64,000 bases of DNA from JAFDZW01 sp035632315 (GCA_035632315.1 DASQGZ010000042.1:1-64000); one strand, 5' to 3'. Shown: positions 17,189-27,375, counted from the stretch's first letter. A program made the numbers and translations. Notes: a model not told the origin generated them from the letters alone.

Positions 17189-18472
17189 ATGCATATCATC
17201 TTAAAAAATTGCCGGATCGTCGATCCGGCTACAAAAACAGATAAAAAAGATCTTGACATTGAGATCAAGGACGGAGTGATTGTTAAAATCGGCTCCGGCA
17301 TCAGTTCGAAGGATGCGAAAATATACGATCTTGCCGGGAAGGTTGTCGCGCCGGGATTTTTCGATATGCACGTTCATTTACGCGAGCCGGGACAAGAATA
17401 TAAAGAGACGATCGCCACCGGGACGGCTGCTGCTGCTGTGGGGGGGTTCACGGGCGTATGTTGTATGCCGAATACCGAGCCGCCGATTTCCGATCCGTAT
17501 GTTGTTTCGTATATCAAAGAGAAATCAAGAGGCTCTATCGTTGATGTTGAGATATGCGGGACGATGACAAAAGCCCGCAAGGGCGATGAACTTGCTCCGA
17601 TCGGCGCGCTTGTCGAGGCGGGAGTGAAAATGATCTCTGATGATGGCAGCGCCGTGCATAGTGCAGAGGTTATGCGCCGCGTGTTCGAATATGCAAAGAT
17701 GTTCGATGTGGTGTGCACCGAACATTGCGAAGAACGAACGATGACGCATGGCACGTGTATACACGAAGGGAAAATTTCAACGAAACTCGGTTTGCCCGGG
17801 TACCCATCCGTTGCGGAAGATATTATTATTGCCCGCGATATAATGATCGCTGAGTATGTTGGGGGCGCACGTTACCATGCTGCACATATCTCTACAAAAA
17901 ATGCCGTTGAGCTTGTCCGTCAAGCAAAGAAGAAAGGCTTGCCGGTGACCTGTGAAGTTACTCCGCATCATTTTACTTTGACCGATGAAGCGGTTGAAAC
18001 ATATTGGGGCAATGCGAAAATGAATCCGCCGCTTCGTGAAAAAGAAGATATTGACGCAATCATTATCGGCTTACAAGATGGCACGATCGACTGCATCTCG
18101 ACAGACCATGCGCCGCATGCCATCTCGGAAAAAGAAACCGATATGATGACCGCCGCCTATGGTATTATCGGGCTTGAATCTGCTGTCGGTCTCGGACTGA
18201 CATATTTGGTACGAACAAAAAAGATCACACTTTCTGATTATATAACCAAATGCTCGGTCAATCCGAGAAAGATACTGAAATTGGGGCAGATCGAAATTGC
18301 AGAAGGACACAAGGCGAATATTACGATCCTCGATCTTGACAAGGAATGGATATTTTCGGAATCGACAATTCATTCGAAATCGCACAATACGCCGTTCATT
18401 GGCACGAAGTTAACAGGCAAAGCCGTAGGAGTCGTGAATAATATCCAAGCAGCTGGGGAGATATTCTCTTAA
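17189..18472 (+). CDS. pyrC: Dihydroorotase
   Basis: The 427-residue amidohydrolase of the class I (PyrC/AllB) type cyclises carbamoyl-aspartate to dihydroorotate. Zinc ligands are seen in DMHVHLREPG (H61, H63), TEHCEE, AAHIST and STDHAPH. CCMPNTEPP and KMNPPLRE are substrate-loop motifs of the family. It starts 1 nt after the pyrB stop and is clearly translated with it. All metal-ligand motifs are intact, so it should be catalytically active rather than a structural pseudo-dihydroorotase. Confidence 0.96.
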   Translation: MHIILKNCRIVDPATKTDKKDLDIEIKDGVIVKIGSGISSKDAKIYDLAGKVVAPGFFDMHVHLREPGQEYKETIATGTAAAAVGGFTGVCCMPNTEPPISDPYVVSYIKEKSRGSIVDVEICGTMTKARKGDELAPIGALVEAGVKMISDDGSAVHSAEVMRRVFEYAKMFDVVCTEHCEERTMTHGTCIHEGKISTKLGLPGYPSVAEDIIIARDIMIAEYVGGARYHAAHISTKNAVELVRQAKKKGLPVTCEVTPHHFTLTDEAVETYWGNAKMNPPLREKEDIDAIIIGLQDGTIDCISTDHAPHAISEKETDMMTAAYGIIGLESAVGLGLTYLVRTKKITLSDYITKCSVNPRKILKLGQIEIAEGHKANITILDLDKEWIFSESTIHSKSHNTPFIGTKLTGKAVGVVNNIQAAGEIFS

Positions 18473-18490
18473 GGCGTTAGTTATAGTTAT

Positions 18491-21400
18491 ATGCAAGCGC
18501 AAAAGACGACGTGGGATACTGTTCTTGAGAGTCTCTGGATTCCAAGCAAAGAGTATTTCAGGAGTAATCGTCTGTTCCGAAGAATATTTTATTTGCTTGT
18601 TATTTTGATCATTGCTGCAAAATTTCTCATGCTTGCGGCAAATTCGATCGTTCCGTCGGTATCACAGCATGGAGAGCAGCTCCATCAGCGCGGCACGAAA
18701 GAAACCCAGCGGAAGATTCACAACATCCATTCGATCTCCGGAACGATCCTCGATTCTATCGCAAGTGATGAGCGATTAGGTTTTTATACGCAGTTTACAA
18801 GCCACGTATCAACTGCCTTGTTTTTACGGCCGTATGCAAATGCGTGGGTAGAACTCTACAACAGAAGAAACATTATTCCTGAACCGGATATCCGGTCGAA
18901 TATTGCGATTGCTATCTTTGATAACGCATCTCATTTACGCGGCTGGTATTCCGACGACATTTCATCTCCAGGACTCGATACCACTTTTGCATCATCCCCA
19001 TTGCTCGATCGCAGAAGCAGGTTGTCGGAAATTGATAGTAATGCCCTTCATTTGTATTATGTAACCGCTCGCAAATTATTCTCAAGACAAGGCTCATTTA
19101 TCGGGTATGTTCTAATAAAATTCCGAATTGCCGATCGAAAAGCGGGTGAACATATTTCACTGCAGCAATGGGTATTTGACCCGGCTCGATTAGGTGAGAC
19201 GCCATCGGAATTTATTGTTTCGACCCAACCAACCGTTCAATCTCCTGTCTTTCTCGATTCTGTTGACCGAAATGCTCAAATAGGTTTTCTCGACAGCCGC
19301 CAATTTGACGAGATCGCGGCACGTCCGAGCGCCTTCAACAAGGCAATGTCAGTCATTGATGGGCTATTGGAAATACTTGTGATAGGGCTATTGACCCTCA
19401 TCATAGAGCAAGCATTTGCTAAGTTCGCCGAAACTCGTTTAAAGCAAGCTGTTTCAGTATGGCTTGGATTGGTTGGTGGATTGTTAATTCTCCGGCTAAT
19501 GATCTATTGGTCTGGGGGTGTTAGCGATTTCTTATTGCAGATGGAATTATTTACGCCGGCAGCCATTCCCGTCGCAACGATTCCATTTTTTGATTCTTCC
19601 GCAGAGATGTTCATCTCTGCGGCATTTTATTTGTATGCCATTTATGGCGTGTACCGTATTATTTCGTATGTTTTTTTACCGAATTCAAAAATAATTTCTC
19701 GCCCCCAAGCGGCGATTTTATTTGTCAGTATCAGCCTTCTGATCACTCTGCTGTTATGTTGTTATGCGTTTATCGAAGCGGAAGTTATCCCATTAACATT
19801 AGTGACCGTCGGCGAACATGTTGGAAAAGTAGCTAATCCGATGGGAGTATGGATTGCGTTTGTCATATTTGGGGGCGGCGTATTTATGCTGATCTTTATT
19901 CTGCAGAAAATACTTTGCCGTGCGATCAAAAGAACGACAATTATTCCTCCATTGCAAAAGTTTGTATATTTTCTCGGCTGCGTTTCACAAATCGGTGCAG
20001 TACTTTTTGTGGCTTCAATCGCGGAATACGGACCAACGCCCGAAATGATATTTGTATGCGTATTGATCATTGCCCAATGGATCGTCTGGAATGAAGGCAA
20101 AAAAAATTTTGAAACGATCCGCTTCGTCTTTCATCCTGCGCTGGTAGCAATATTACTCGGTGCTTCTCTGAGTTTTGTGACTGCTTTTCATATTATTACC
20201 GATTCAGGCGAGCAAGCAAATATTTTGAAGATTCAACCCTCGGATGGGATCCATGATGGGAAGGAGACCATATCAAATTATATCAAAAAAACAACAGACA
20301 GTACTGTTCATTCGATTGACGATTACAATAATAACTCGTACCTATTTTGGAAGTCATTCTTTACATCGTACCCTCATACAAAAATTCAATTTGTTGTTTA
20401 TGACTCGGCGACGGATAAAGAACTGTTTCAAGTTTCTACTGCCGATGCCGTTCCTTCGTTGGTATCGCATCGCCAGATCGACAGTGCATCCAATCGCATA
20501 GTAGGTGGATCTATCTACGCAGTAAACTCACAGGCGGATTCGTTGACGACTGCAAAACTAACATCACTATTCGGTTTGCAAAAACCGTCGATCTCATATA
20601 TTCTCGGCATCTATCGTTTTCCCGGTTCTATCGTACTTCCGTCTGACAGGATATCGGATATTCTTTGGTCCAAACCAGAAGAAGAGGCATCAATGACCGG
20701 CAACGAAGGGTATTTGCATATTGCAATGAAGCTGACGACCCTGTGTATCGTGCTTGTCTTTATTGGTTTTATGTGGTCGTTCGTCCTGAGATTGATCGCT
20801 TCACAATCCTTCTTTTTTGTGGTGACCCTTCAGGAAAAATTTCTTTTGGTTGTTTTCCTTGCGGTTGGCGGGGCATATAACATCATCTTTGCTGTGTCGG
20901 AAACTGTCTTGAGGACGGACACCGCAAGCGCATCAGAGGAAATATTCGTGAAGAATAATCGTGTCGCCCGTAATGAGATCGCTTCCTCAATACGGTTTGA
21001 TTCTGTTAGCATTGTTCGGCGTCACATTACCAGCGCTGCCGCAGCACTCAATTGTGATATCGCGATCTATAATTCCGATTATACAATTTTGACTTCGTCT
21101 TGTCTGGAATGTACCCGTTTTGGGCTCTTACCGACGACATTGCCGTCATTGATATATAGACACCCGATTGGCGATGAACATGCAGGATTTGGGTTGAGGT
21201 CTGAACTCAGTGGTATTCCGATACGATATTCGGTGGAAGAGATTCCGTCCAGTAAACCAAATACGCGCCCGGTCGAGTGCCTCGTCATACAAAAGGAGGA
21301 GCCGTACCGTGAATTGCTAAAACGATTCACCGATAACATTTCCGATGCTCTTGGTGCGCTTGCATTCTTATCGCTGCTTCTGGCATCGTACTTTTCGACA

Positions 21401-22258
21401 CGTATCGTTAACCCGCTCAATCGCCTCAAACGAGCAACCGGCGAAGTGGCAGCAGGTAGGCTTGCCATCTCGCTTCCAAAACGGCGAAGCGATGAGATCG
21501 GTGAAGTGATCCAATCGTTCAATCAGATGACCCACGAGCTTTCTTCAAGCCGTGAACAGGTAGCCCAGATCGAACGTGAAGGCGCTTGGAAAGAAATGGC
21601 GCGCCAGGTCGCACACGAGATCAAGAACCCACTGACTCCGATAAAACTTTCTATTCAGCACGTCCAACATGCATTTGAACACCAGGACACGAATTTCCCG
21701 AATATATTTAGGCGTGTGCTCAAAACAATTACCGAGCAGATCGACGTTCTGACACGTATTGCAACAGAATTTGCCCGCTTCGGTGAAATGCCGCGGCGCC
21801 GGTATTCATTCGTAACATTGCGTCCGGTTGTTGAAAACGCTATCACACTGTTCGAAGCGGAGCGCTCGCATATTCGGTTTGCGGTCAACATACCATTAAA
21901 TTTGTCAAAGATATACGCTGACGAAGAAGAATTCAGGAGGGCGCTCGTTAACTTGATAAAAAATGCTATTCAAGCGATTTTTGGATGGGGAATAATTTTG
22001 ATCAGTGCCGAAGAACGGAGCGGGCTGATTTACATTCGTATTACTGACTCCGGCGTTGGAATGAAACCGGAGACTGTCACTAAAGCATTCGATCCGAATT
22101 TTTCAACGAAGACAAGCGGGATGGGTCTCGGGCTTGCTATCGTTAAAAAAACTATTACCGATATGAGCGGTACGATTCGCGTCGAAAGCGAGCCAGGTAA
22201 AGGGACGACATTTTTTATAGAATTGCCGGCACGTGATCCGAGCAGTATTCAAGGGTAG
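18491..22258 (+). CDS. Large membrane sensor histidine kinase, NtrY-like
   Basis: The 1255-residue kinase is much longer than ordinary NtrY proteins (about 700-770). An N-terminal membrane helix (about 32-55) is followed by a long extracytoplasmic region, a central block of several membrane helices (about 285-545), a second extracytoplasmic region, helices near 750-775 and 780-805, a third sensor region, and a last helix near 950. The cytoplasmic end has a HAMP-type linker (RIVNPLNRLKRATGEVAAGR), H-box AHEIKNPLTPIKLS with phospho-acceptor H1042, N-box LVNLIKNAIQAI, and G-boxes DSGVGM and GMGLGLAIVKK. No response regulator is adjacent. It lies 18 nt after pyrC and may be cotranscribed with it; its ligand is unknown. 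Confidence 0.9.
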   Translation: MQAQKTTWDTVLESLWIPSKEYFRSNRLFRRIFYLLVILIIAAKFLMLAANSIVPSVSQHGEQLHQRGTKETQRKIHNIHSISGTILDSIASDERLGFYTQFTSHVSTALFLRPYANAWVELYNRRNIIPEPDIRSNIAIAIFDNASHLRGWYSDDISSPGLDTTFASSPLLDRRSRLSEIDSNALHLYYVTARKLFSRQGSFIGYVLIKFRIADRKAGEHISLQQWVFDPARLGETPSEFIVSTQPTVQSPVFLDSVDRNAQIGFLDSRQFDEIAARPSAFNKAMSVIDGLLEILVIGLLTLIIEQAFAKFAETRLKQAVSVWLGLVGGLLILRLMIYWSGGVSDFLLQMELFTPAAIPVATIPFFDSSAEMFISAAFYLYAIYGVYRIISYVFLPNSKIISRPQAAILFVSISLLITLLLCCYAFIEAEVIPLTLVTVGEHVGKVANPMGVWIAFVIFGGGVFMLIFILQKILCRAIKRTTIIPPLQKFVYFLGCVSQIGAVLFVASIAEYGPTPEMIFVCVLIIAQWIVWNEGKKNFETIRFVFHPALVAILLGASLSFVTAFHIITDSGEQANILKIQPSDGIHDGKETISNYIKKTTDSTVHSIDDYNNNSYLFWKSFFTSYPHTKIQFVVYDSATDKELFQVSTADAVPSLVSHRQIDSASNRIVGGSIYAVNSQADSLTTAKLTSLFGLQKPSISYILGIYRFPGSIVLPSDRISDILWSKPEEEASMTGNEGYLHIAMKLTTLCIVLVFIGFMWSFVLRLIASQSFFFVVTLQEKFLLVVFLAVGGAYNIIFAVSETVLRTDTASASEEIFVKNNRVARNEIASSIRFDSVSIVRRHITSAAAALNCDIAIYNSDYTILTSSCLECTRFGLLPTTLPSLIYRHPIGDEHAGFGLRSELSGIPIRYSVEEIPSSKPNTRPVECLVIQKEEPYRELLKRFTDNISDALGALAFLSLLLASYFSTRIVNPLNRLKRATGEVAAGRLAISLPKRRSDEIGEVIQSFNQMTHELSSSREQVAQIEREGAWKEMARQVAHEIKNPLTPIKLSIQHVQHAFEHQDTNFPNIFRRVLKTITEQIDVLTRIATEFARFGEMPRRRYSFVTLRPVVENAITLFEAERSHIRFAVNIPLNLSKIYADEEEFRRALVNLIKNAIQAIFGWGIILISAEERSGLIYIRITDSGVGMKPETVTKAFDPNFSTKTSGMGLGLAIVKKTITDMSGTIRVESEPGKGTTFFIELPARDPSSIQG

Positions 22259-22262
22259 GCGC

Positions 22263-23282
22263 TCAAACACTATCGAGCTGAGCTTTCACTGTTTCACAAA
22301 CTTGCTGCTGTAATTGTTTAAAACTGATCGTCTCATAAACACGCGCACCGGCTGCATGAAAATGGCCATTGCCTCCGAATTTTTTTGCTACTTCTGCAGC
22401 AGACCTTTTCCCGCGAGAACGAAAGCTGATCTTCCAGCCTTCTTTTAATTCTAAAAAGAAGATCGAAAACTCGATCGTGCCGACCTGTAGAGGGAATTGA
22501 ACGAAACCATCAACTTCTTCTTCGGTTGCATCAGCGTCTGCTAAGTCGGATTGCGTGATAAGCTGCGTTGCAAGCCGATCTCCAAAAAAGAATTCCAATG
22601 AGTTAAGGCATTTGCCGATCAGTTTCAATCTCGATGCACGGGCAGAGTTGTATGTCTCGTTATATGTTTTAACCGGATCGGCCCCAAGATCGATCAGGTT
22701 AGCAGAAATGCGGAATATATCGGAATCGGTTCGCGGAAATTTAAAACTTCCGGTATCGGTCATGATTGCAACATACAATGCTTCCGCTGCTTTCGATGAA
22801 ATGTTTCCGCCAAGGTCTTTTTGCGCACCGGTAATAAGCGTATAAATAAGTTCGCCGGTCGATGTCGCTTCCGTGTCGATAAATCGTTCTTTGGCAAAAT
22901 CCATCGGTTCGAGGTGATGATCGATCAGGACAGGAAATTTATGCTTCTCGAAAAGCGGCGCCATTGACTTTGCACGCTGCGGGTCGTTTGTATCGAGAAG
23001 GATGAGGACATCAGCATTCAGAATATCTGTCGTATGCGTTGCGTGATCATATTTTTCAATGATAGGGCGCTGCGCATCGAGAAACCGATAGTTTTCAGGC
23101 GTATGCGAATAATTGATGATACGAACCTGCTTTCCGATCGAAAGCAGCCACTCTGCCAGTCCGAGTTCCGAACCAAGGGCATCTCCATCTGGATTTACAT
23201 GTGTGGTCAGCACAAATGAAGTATGCTCACGAATAAGTGAGGTAAACTCAGGCAGGGAACATTCAAATATTCGAGAATACAT
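22263..23282 (-). CDS. nrnA: DHH-family phosphoesterase, NrnA-like oligoribonuclease/pAp phosphatase
   Basis: The 339-residue protein has the DHH signature set: THVNPDGDALGSE, LLDTNDP, VLIDHHLEP, and a MTDTGSFKFPRTD segment. The C-terminal DHHA1 part has RSRGKRSAAEVAKKFGGNGHFHAAGA. NrnA degrades nanoRNAs and dephosphorylates 3'-phosphoadenosine 5'-phosphate with Mn2+. It is cytoplasmic. It converges on the histidine kinase with a 4-nt gap and is separated from korB upstream by a terminator, so it must have its own promoter in the ~40 bp before the ATG. Confidence 0.92.
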   Translation of the reverse strand: MYSRIFECSLPEFTSLIREHTSFVLTTHVNPDGDALGSELGLAEWLLSIGKQVRIINYSHTPENYRFLDAQRPIIEKYDHATHTTDILNADVLILLDTNDPQRAKSMAPLFEKHKFPVLIDHHLEPMDFAKERFIDTEATSTGELIYTLITGAQKDLGGNISSKAAEALYVAIMTDTGSFKFPRTDSDIFRISANLIDLGADPVKTYNETYNSARASRLKLIGKCLNSLEFFFGDRLATQLITQSDLADADATEEEVDGFVQFPLQVGTIEFSIFFLELKEGWKISFRSRGKRSAAEVAKKFGGNGHFHAAGARVYETISFKQLQQQVCETVKAQLDSV

Positions 23283-23321
23283 AAGGGTTAGTCAACAGAC
23301 TCAGAAGTCTAGTAGTGCAAT

Positions 23322-23353
23322 AAAAAAGCACGTATTATTAGAATACGTGCTTT
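23322..23353 (-). terminator. Rho-independent terminator of korB
   Basis: GCACGTATT (23328-23336) pairs perfectly with AATACGTGC (23342-23350) around a 5-nt loop. On the minus strand the stem is followed by TTTTTT. It lies 20 nt after the korB stop. Confidence 0.85.
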
Positions 23354-23372
23354 CGAACGAGAAAATATCAGC

Positions 23373-24485
23373 TCAATTGACCATCCAGGTGTTACCGGAG
23401 TTCAATAGTTTTTTCAGATCGCCGGCAGATTTCTGCTTCGCTGTTGCGATCTGTTGGGCCATCTCATCTTCGTAGGTCGTACGATCGATCGAAAGGAAAA
23501 TACCGATTGGCACAGGAAATCCTTCCATTTCGCTCATCCGTGCAAGAATAGTAGCAAGGATCGCATCTTTTTCATCGTGCTTGAGGATGTCTTTCGGGTC
23601 AACCTCTGCGACATTGACAACTTTTGGTGTAAAGCCGTCAAGTGTGATCGCTTTTTCTTTTTGTTTGCCGAATATCATCGGCTCACTGTGTCTGAGTACA
23701 AGGATGTGGTCATCCTTTACGTCTTTTTCGGTTAGATCAAGAAAAGCGCCGTCGTTAAAAATATTGCAGTTCTGATAAATTTCCATAAAGGCTGTGCCTT
23801 TATGTTCGTACGCGCGTTTAATGACCTCTTGCATATGTTTTGGCTCACGGTCGATAGAACGCGCGACAAATGTCGCTTCGCAGCCGATCGCAAAAAGGAC
23901 GGGATTGATCGGATGATCAATCGAGCCATACGGAGTAGATTTCGTTTTCTTTCCGTGTTCGGAGGTCGGTGAGTACTGACCTTTCGTCAGTCCGTAAATT
24001 CTATTGTTGAACAACAAGACGTTCAAATTGAAATTACGACGAAGCATGTGCAGCGTATGATTACCGCCGATCGAAAGTCCGTCACCGTCTCCGGTAGCGA
24101 CCCAAACGGATAAGTTCGGATTTGCAGCTTTAACGCCTGATGCAATAGCGGGCGCGCGGCCATGAATACCGTGGAAACCATACGTATTCATATAATACGG
24201 AAAGCGCGACGAGCAGCCAATGCCTGCGACAAAGACGGTCTCGTGGCGAGTCACATGCAAGTCGGGCATTGTGCGCTGAACTTGCGCTAAGATCGAATAA
24301 TCGCCGCAGCCCGGGCACCAACGAACATCCTGATCGGACGCAAAATCTTTAGGTGTAAGCGCAAGCACCGGCAGGTCAATATTTGTCTCTGCGGGCGGTG
24401 CAGTTTTTGCTTTCATCGGCGGGGGAGCGACAGCTCCGTGAGCCTTGAATGGCGGCGGTGGCGGTGTTTTGGGCGTATCTGGCAT
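23373..24485 (-). CDS. korB: 2-oxoacid:ferredoxin oxidoreductase beta subunit
   Basis: The 370-residue TPP-binding subunit oxidatively decarboxylates 2-oxoglutarate (or another 2-oxoacid) with ferredoxin as electron acceptor, or runs in reverse in reductive carbon fixation. Motifs include LTPKDFASDQDVRWCPGCGD, AGIGCSSR, the TPP signature GDGDGLSIGGNH, and YQNCNIFNDG. The cysteines of CPGC, GC and NC are the likely 4Fe-4S ligands in this subfamily. The N-terminal ~35 residues are unusual: a Pro-rich PKTPPPPPFKAHG plus a second PPP block; an internal ATG at 24416 would remove most of it. The alpha subunit gene, normally adjacent, is missing from the window. Confidence 0.92.
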   Translation of the reverse strand: MPDTPKTPPPPPFKAHGAVAPPPMKAKTAPPAETNIDLPVLALTPKDFASDQDVRWCPGCGDYSILAQVQRTMPDLHVTRHETVFVAGIGCSSRFPYYMNTYGFHGIHGRAPAIASGVKAANPNLSVWVATGDGDGLSIGGNHTLHMLRRNFNLNVLLFNNRIYGLTKGQYSPTSEHGKKTKSTPYGSIDHPINPVLFAIGCEATFVARSIDREPKHMQEVIKRAYEHKGTAFMEIYQNCNIFNDGAFLDLTEKDVKDDHILVLRHSEPMIFGKQKEKAITLDGFTPKVVNVAEVDPKDILKHDEKDAILATILARMSEMEGFPVPIGIFLSIDRTTYEDEMAQQIATAKQKSAGDLKKLLNSGNTWMVN

Positions 24486-24545
24486 AATAAATATTCTAAA
24501 TCTGTGGGTAAAACAGATTTTTAGAGGGCTTCGTTCAAGAACCTC

Positions 24546-25988
24546 TTATAAAAGTAATCTTATACCTAACGCAACATCCGTCTGCTTGGAGCCGCTCGAA
24601 AAGAGTTTGGTGATGTGAGCCGACGATAGATCAATGCTGATAAAATTCGCGATCGTCGTTCCCGCTCCAAGCGTAAGATCGCTTTGTCCTTGTTCAATAA
24701 AAAAACCGCCTTCGAGTCGTAGCGAAGCAACACTGTTGGATTGTTCGAGAGCAAGACCAAGTCCAATACGTGGGTGATTCAAACTGCCGACGACACTCGT
24801 TAAACCATCGTCAAACTCAATTGCAGCTTTCGAAACAAAACCGGGGATCGTCAATCCCGCCTTATCGAGATTCAACGCCACGCCGAGACGAAGCATGGTC
24901 GGCAAAGAAGTTGTGAACGAGCTGACATCGTTCAGCTTCCCGCTGAATTTTTTCTCGAGTGCAGTGGTATAGTCACTATTGCCGGCATTTAGATATACGA
25001 CCGTATCGTGTACATGGTCGGCAACGCGTTCGGTCGCATTTTTTGACCAGGAAATGCTGCCAATGTCAGTTATGGAAAATCCGACACGTAGCGTCGAGCC
25101 CTGACCGCTGGTTCCGAAAAGCTCCGCACTAGCTCCAATATCTACGCCAAATCCGGATCCAGCCTGATTACTTGTAATAAATCCAAAATTGAATGATGTC
25201 GGGATATTCTTGGGGTCGAAATCCGATGTGTATGCAGAGCGCAATGTGTAATTCACATCAACGGTTGCGGAGCCATTGCCATATTTGCTGCTGAAATAAT
25301 TTCCCTGATCGAGACCGATATAGCCGGTGCCGGAAACATATTTTAATGCTCCGCCAACCGACAGCGATCGGAAGAATGGTTCATCACCCGTCGATGAAAT
25401 GATCTTTTTTGCAAACGTCAATGAGTATTCGCTATACCACATTCCCTGAAAATCAAAATCGGAGTATGAACCGTTATATTGTGTAATCCGGGATTCATAC
25501 GATTTAAGAAAATTCAGGAAATCGTCCGAGATAACAGTACGAAGACCGGCATGAGTCGTCCACGTAAATGCAAGCGTCCCAACCGAAGGAATGACATGCT
25601 CTATACCCAGGATCTCTGCATCGCCGCGGCCTGACATTTTCTCACCGGAAAGCAAGTCGGCGATCTGTTGACGCTTAGCGATCGAAATATTTCCGCTTCC
25701 GGGCTTGAAAATATCTGAAAGAGAGGATGCATTGCTGAGACTTGAACCTGCATCAATACCAAAACTTGAAATAGGGAAGACGCTGATCGTCCATAAAGAG
25801 TTATCATCAGGAGTGATCAGTGACGGGTTCAAGCCGACAGCTGAAAGTCCGCTGTTATTTACGACGTATGTTCTCCCTGCGCCATGTGCGACGGGAGCCA
25901 AATGCTCGTAACCTTCCTGCGCAAGAACGGAAGTGGAAAATAATGTTAAAAGAATAATGACAAACGTCGCCGTGGTGCGAAACTGCAT
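24546..25988 (-). CDS. Outer-membrane beta-barrel protein, DUF5723-like
   Basis: The 480-residue product has a clear signal peptide (FVIILLTLFSTSVLAQ) and an early GLNPSLI segment, a feature of Bacteroidota barrel proteins of the DUF5723/PorV-like kind in which a Leu-Asn-Pro stretch follows the N-terminal plug. The remainder alternates strands rich in Gly, Ser and Phe/Tyr and closes with hydrophobic LGIRLLL. It should sit in the outer membrane. The specific function is unknown. It starts 4 nt after the aminopeptidase gene and probably shares its transcript. Confidence 0.75.
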   Translation of the reverse strand: MQFRTTATFVIILLTLFSTSVLAQEGYEHLAPVAHGAGRTYVVNNSGLSAVGLNPSLITPDDNSLWTISVFPISSFGIDAGSSLSNASSLSDIFKPGSGNISIAKRQQIADLLSGEKMSGRGDAEILGIEHVIPSVGTLAFTWTTHAGLRTVISDDFLNFLKSYESRITQYNGSYSDFDFQGMWYSEYSLTFAKKIISSTGDEPFFRSLSVGGALKYVSGTGYIGLDQGNYFSSKYGNGSATVDVNYTLRSAYTSDFDPKNIPTSFNFGFITSNQAGSGFGVDIGASAELFGTSGQGSTLRVGFSITDIGSISWSKNATERVADHVHDTVVYLNAGNSDYTTALEKKFSGKLNDVSSFTTSLPTMLRLGVALNLDKAGLTIPGFVSKAAIEFDDGLTSVVGSLNHPRIGLGLALEQSNSVASLRLEGGFFIEQGQSDLTLGAGTTIANFISIDLSSAHITKLFSSGSKQTDVALGIRLLL

Positions 25989-25992
25989 TCAG

Positions 25993-27375
25993 TTATTTTC
26001 CTTTCCTCATCATGGTTTCGACTTCGTCAGCATTACGAGGTGATCCGTTCGATAAATTGATCGGTTCGGCGTTTGTTATTAAAATATCATCCTCAATGCG
26101 GCAGCCGATCTTCCACCATTTCGGATCGCACGGGCTTCCTTCTTTAATGTAGATACCAGGTTCGACAGTGATCACCTCATTCGGTTCAAGAAGGCTGTAT
26201 GCTCCTGCATCGTGTACATCGAGACCCAAATAATGCGATGTCCCGTGCATGAAATACTTTAAAGATTCCGATGTGTCTTTGATGATCCCAAGTTTCAGCA
26301 GACCTTTGCGAACAACCGCAAGTGCCGCATAATGCGGAGCTTTGAATGAATTGCCTGCGCGCGCAGCGGCGATGCCGGAATCTTGCGCTTCGAGAACAAT
26401 GTCATATATTGCACGCTGCTCGGGAGTGAATTTTCCGTTGACCGGATAGCTGCGCGTAATGTCGGCGCTATAGCCATGATATTCACCGGCAATATCCATT
26501 TCTATGAAATCACCGTCTTGCGTTTGGCGGCGATTTGTTTCATAATGCAAGATCGTTGAATTATTCCCGCTGCCAACAATGCAGGGATATCCGGTGTATT
26601 CGCAGCCTTGTTTTTTGAATACGTATTCGCCTAATGCCTGGATCTGGTATTCGTACCAACCGGGGCGAACATTTTTCAGAATTTCATTATGCCCTTCGTT
26701 CGAAACACCGACAACCTTTCTGAGCAGCTCGAGTTCTTCAGGAGTTTTTTTCATCCTCAGTTTTTGCAGAACTGCTCCGAGGGAAACAAAACTAACTTTT
26801 GGATATACTTTCTTTGTAGATTCGAACATCACCGACGCCATCTTTACCGTAGTATCAATGATCGGATTTTTAACATCGTTGAATGCCAGTGTATAATAAA
26901 ATGAATCCACTTCCGGTAGTACGCGCTTTAGTATCTGGGGGAGGGAATCGATGATGTAAGATTCCTCAAAACCAAGCAATTCTTTTGCGCCTTCAACTCC
27001 AAGTCGCACGCCTGTCCACGTTTCTTGTGCGGGTTGTTTCTTTTCTACAAATAATATTTGTCGCGGGTGTTCACCTTTTATAAGTAAAAGAGCTGCGTTC
27101 GGCTGAATATGTCCGGTAAGATAGTAAAAATTCGGATCCTGGTGATATTCATAGCTAACGTCATTTGCGCGTTGTTTCTCCGGTGCTGAGAGAAATAATG
27201 CCGCCGTTTTTGCCGCCATATACTTCATCACTGAATCGCGGCGGCTCTTATGAAATGATGCCGGTAAACGATCGGTGTCGTATTGGGCGTATTTATCTGA
27301 AATAGGTAAATGCTGCGCATTACCAATACCGATGGAGAGTAAAAGCAGAAGTATTGTACAGAAAATTCTTTTCAA
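25993..27375 (-). CDS. pepP: Secreted Xaa-Pro aminopeptidase P (M24B)
   Basis: The 460-residue metallopeptidase removes N-terminal residues that precede proline. A signal peptide (FCTILLLLLSIGIGNAQ) makes this form periplasmic or secreted, unlike E. coli PepP. The dinuclear metal ligands of the M24 fold can be placed in EMDIAGEYHGYSADITR (two Asp), HGTSHYLGLDVHD (His), TVEPGIYI (Glu) and GCRIEDD (Glu). The N-terminal creatinase-like domain carries PDPNFYYLTG-type residues (QDPNFYYLTG). It starts with TTG inside a TTGA overlap with the pterin dehydratase stop, so it is translationally coupled to it. Confidence 0.93.
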   Translation of the reverse strand: MKRIFCTILLLLLSIGIGNAQHLPISDKYAQYDTDRLPASFHKSRRDSVMKYMAAKTAALFLSAPEKQRANDVSYEYHQDPNFYYLTGHIQPNAALLLIKGEHPRQILFVEKKQPAQETWTGVRLGVEGAKELLGFEESYIIDSLPQILKRVLPEVDSFYYTLAFNDVKNPIIDTTVKMASVMFESTKKVYPKVSFVSLGAVLQKLRMKKTPEELELLRKVVGVSNEGHNEILKNVRPGWYEYQIQALGEYVFKKQGCEYTGYPCIVGSGNNSTILHYETNRRQTQDGDFIEMDIAGEYHGYSADITRSYPVNGKFTPEQRAIYDIVLEAQDSGIAAARAGNSFKAPHYAALAVVRKGLLKLGIIKDTSESLKYFMHGTSHYLGLDVHDAGAYSLLEPNEVITVEPGIYIKEGSPCDPKWWKIGCRIEDDILITNAEPINLSNGSPRNADEVETMMRKGK

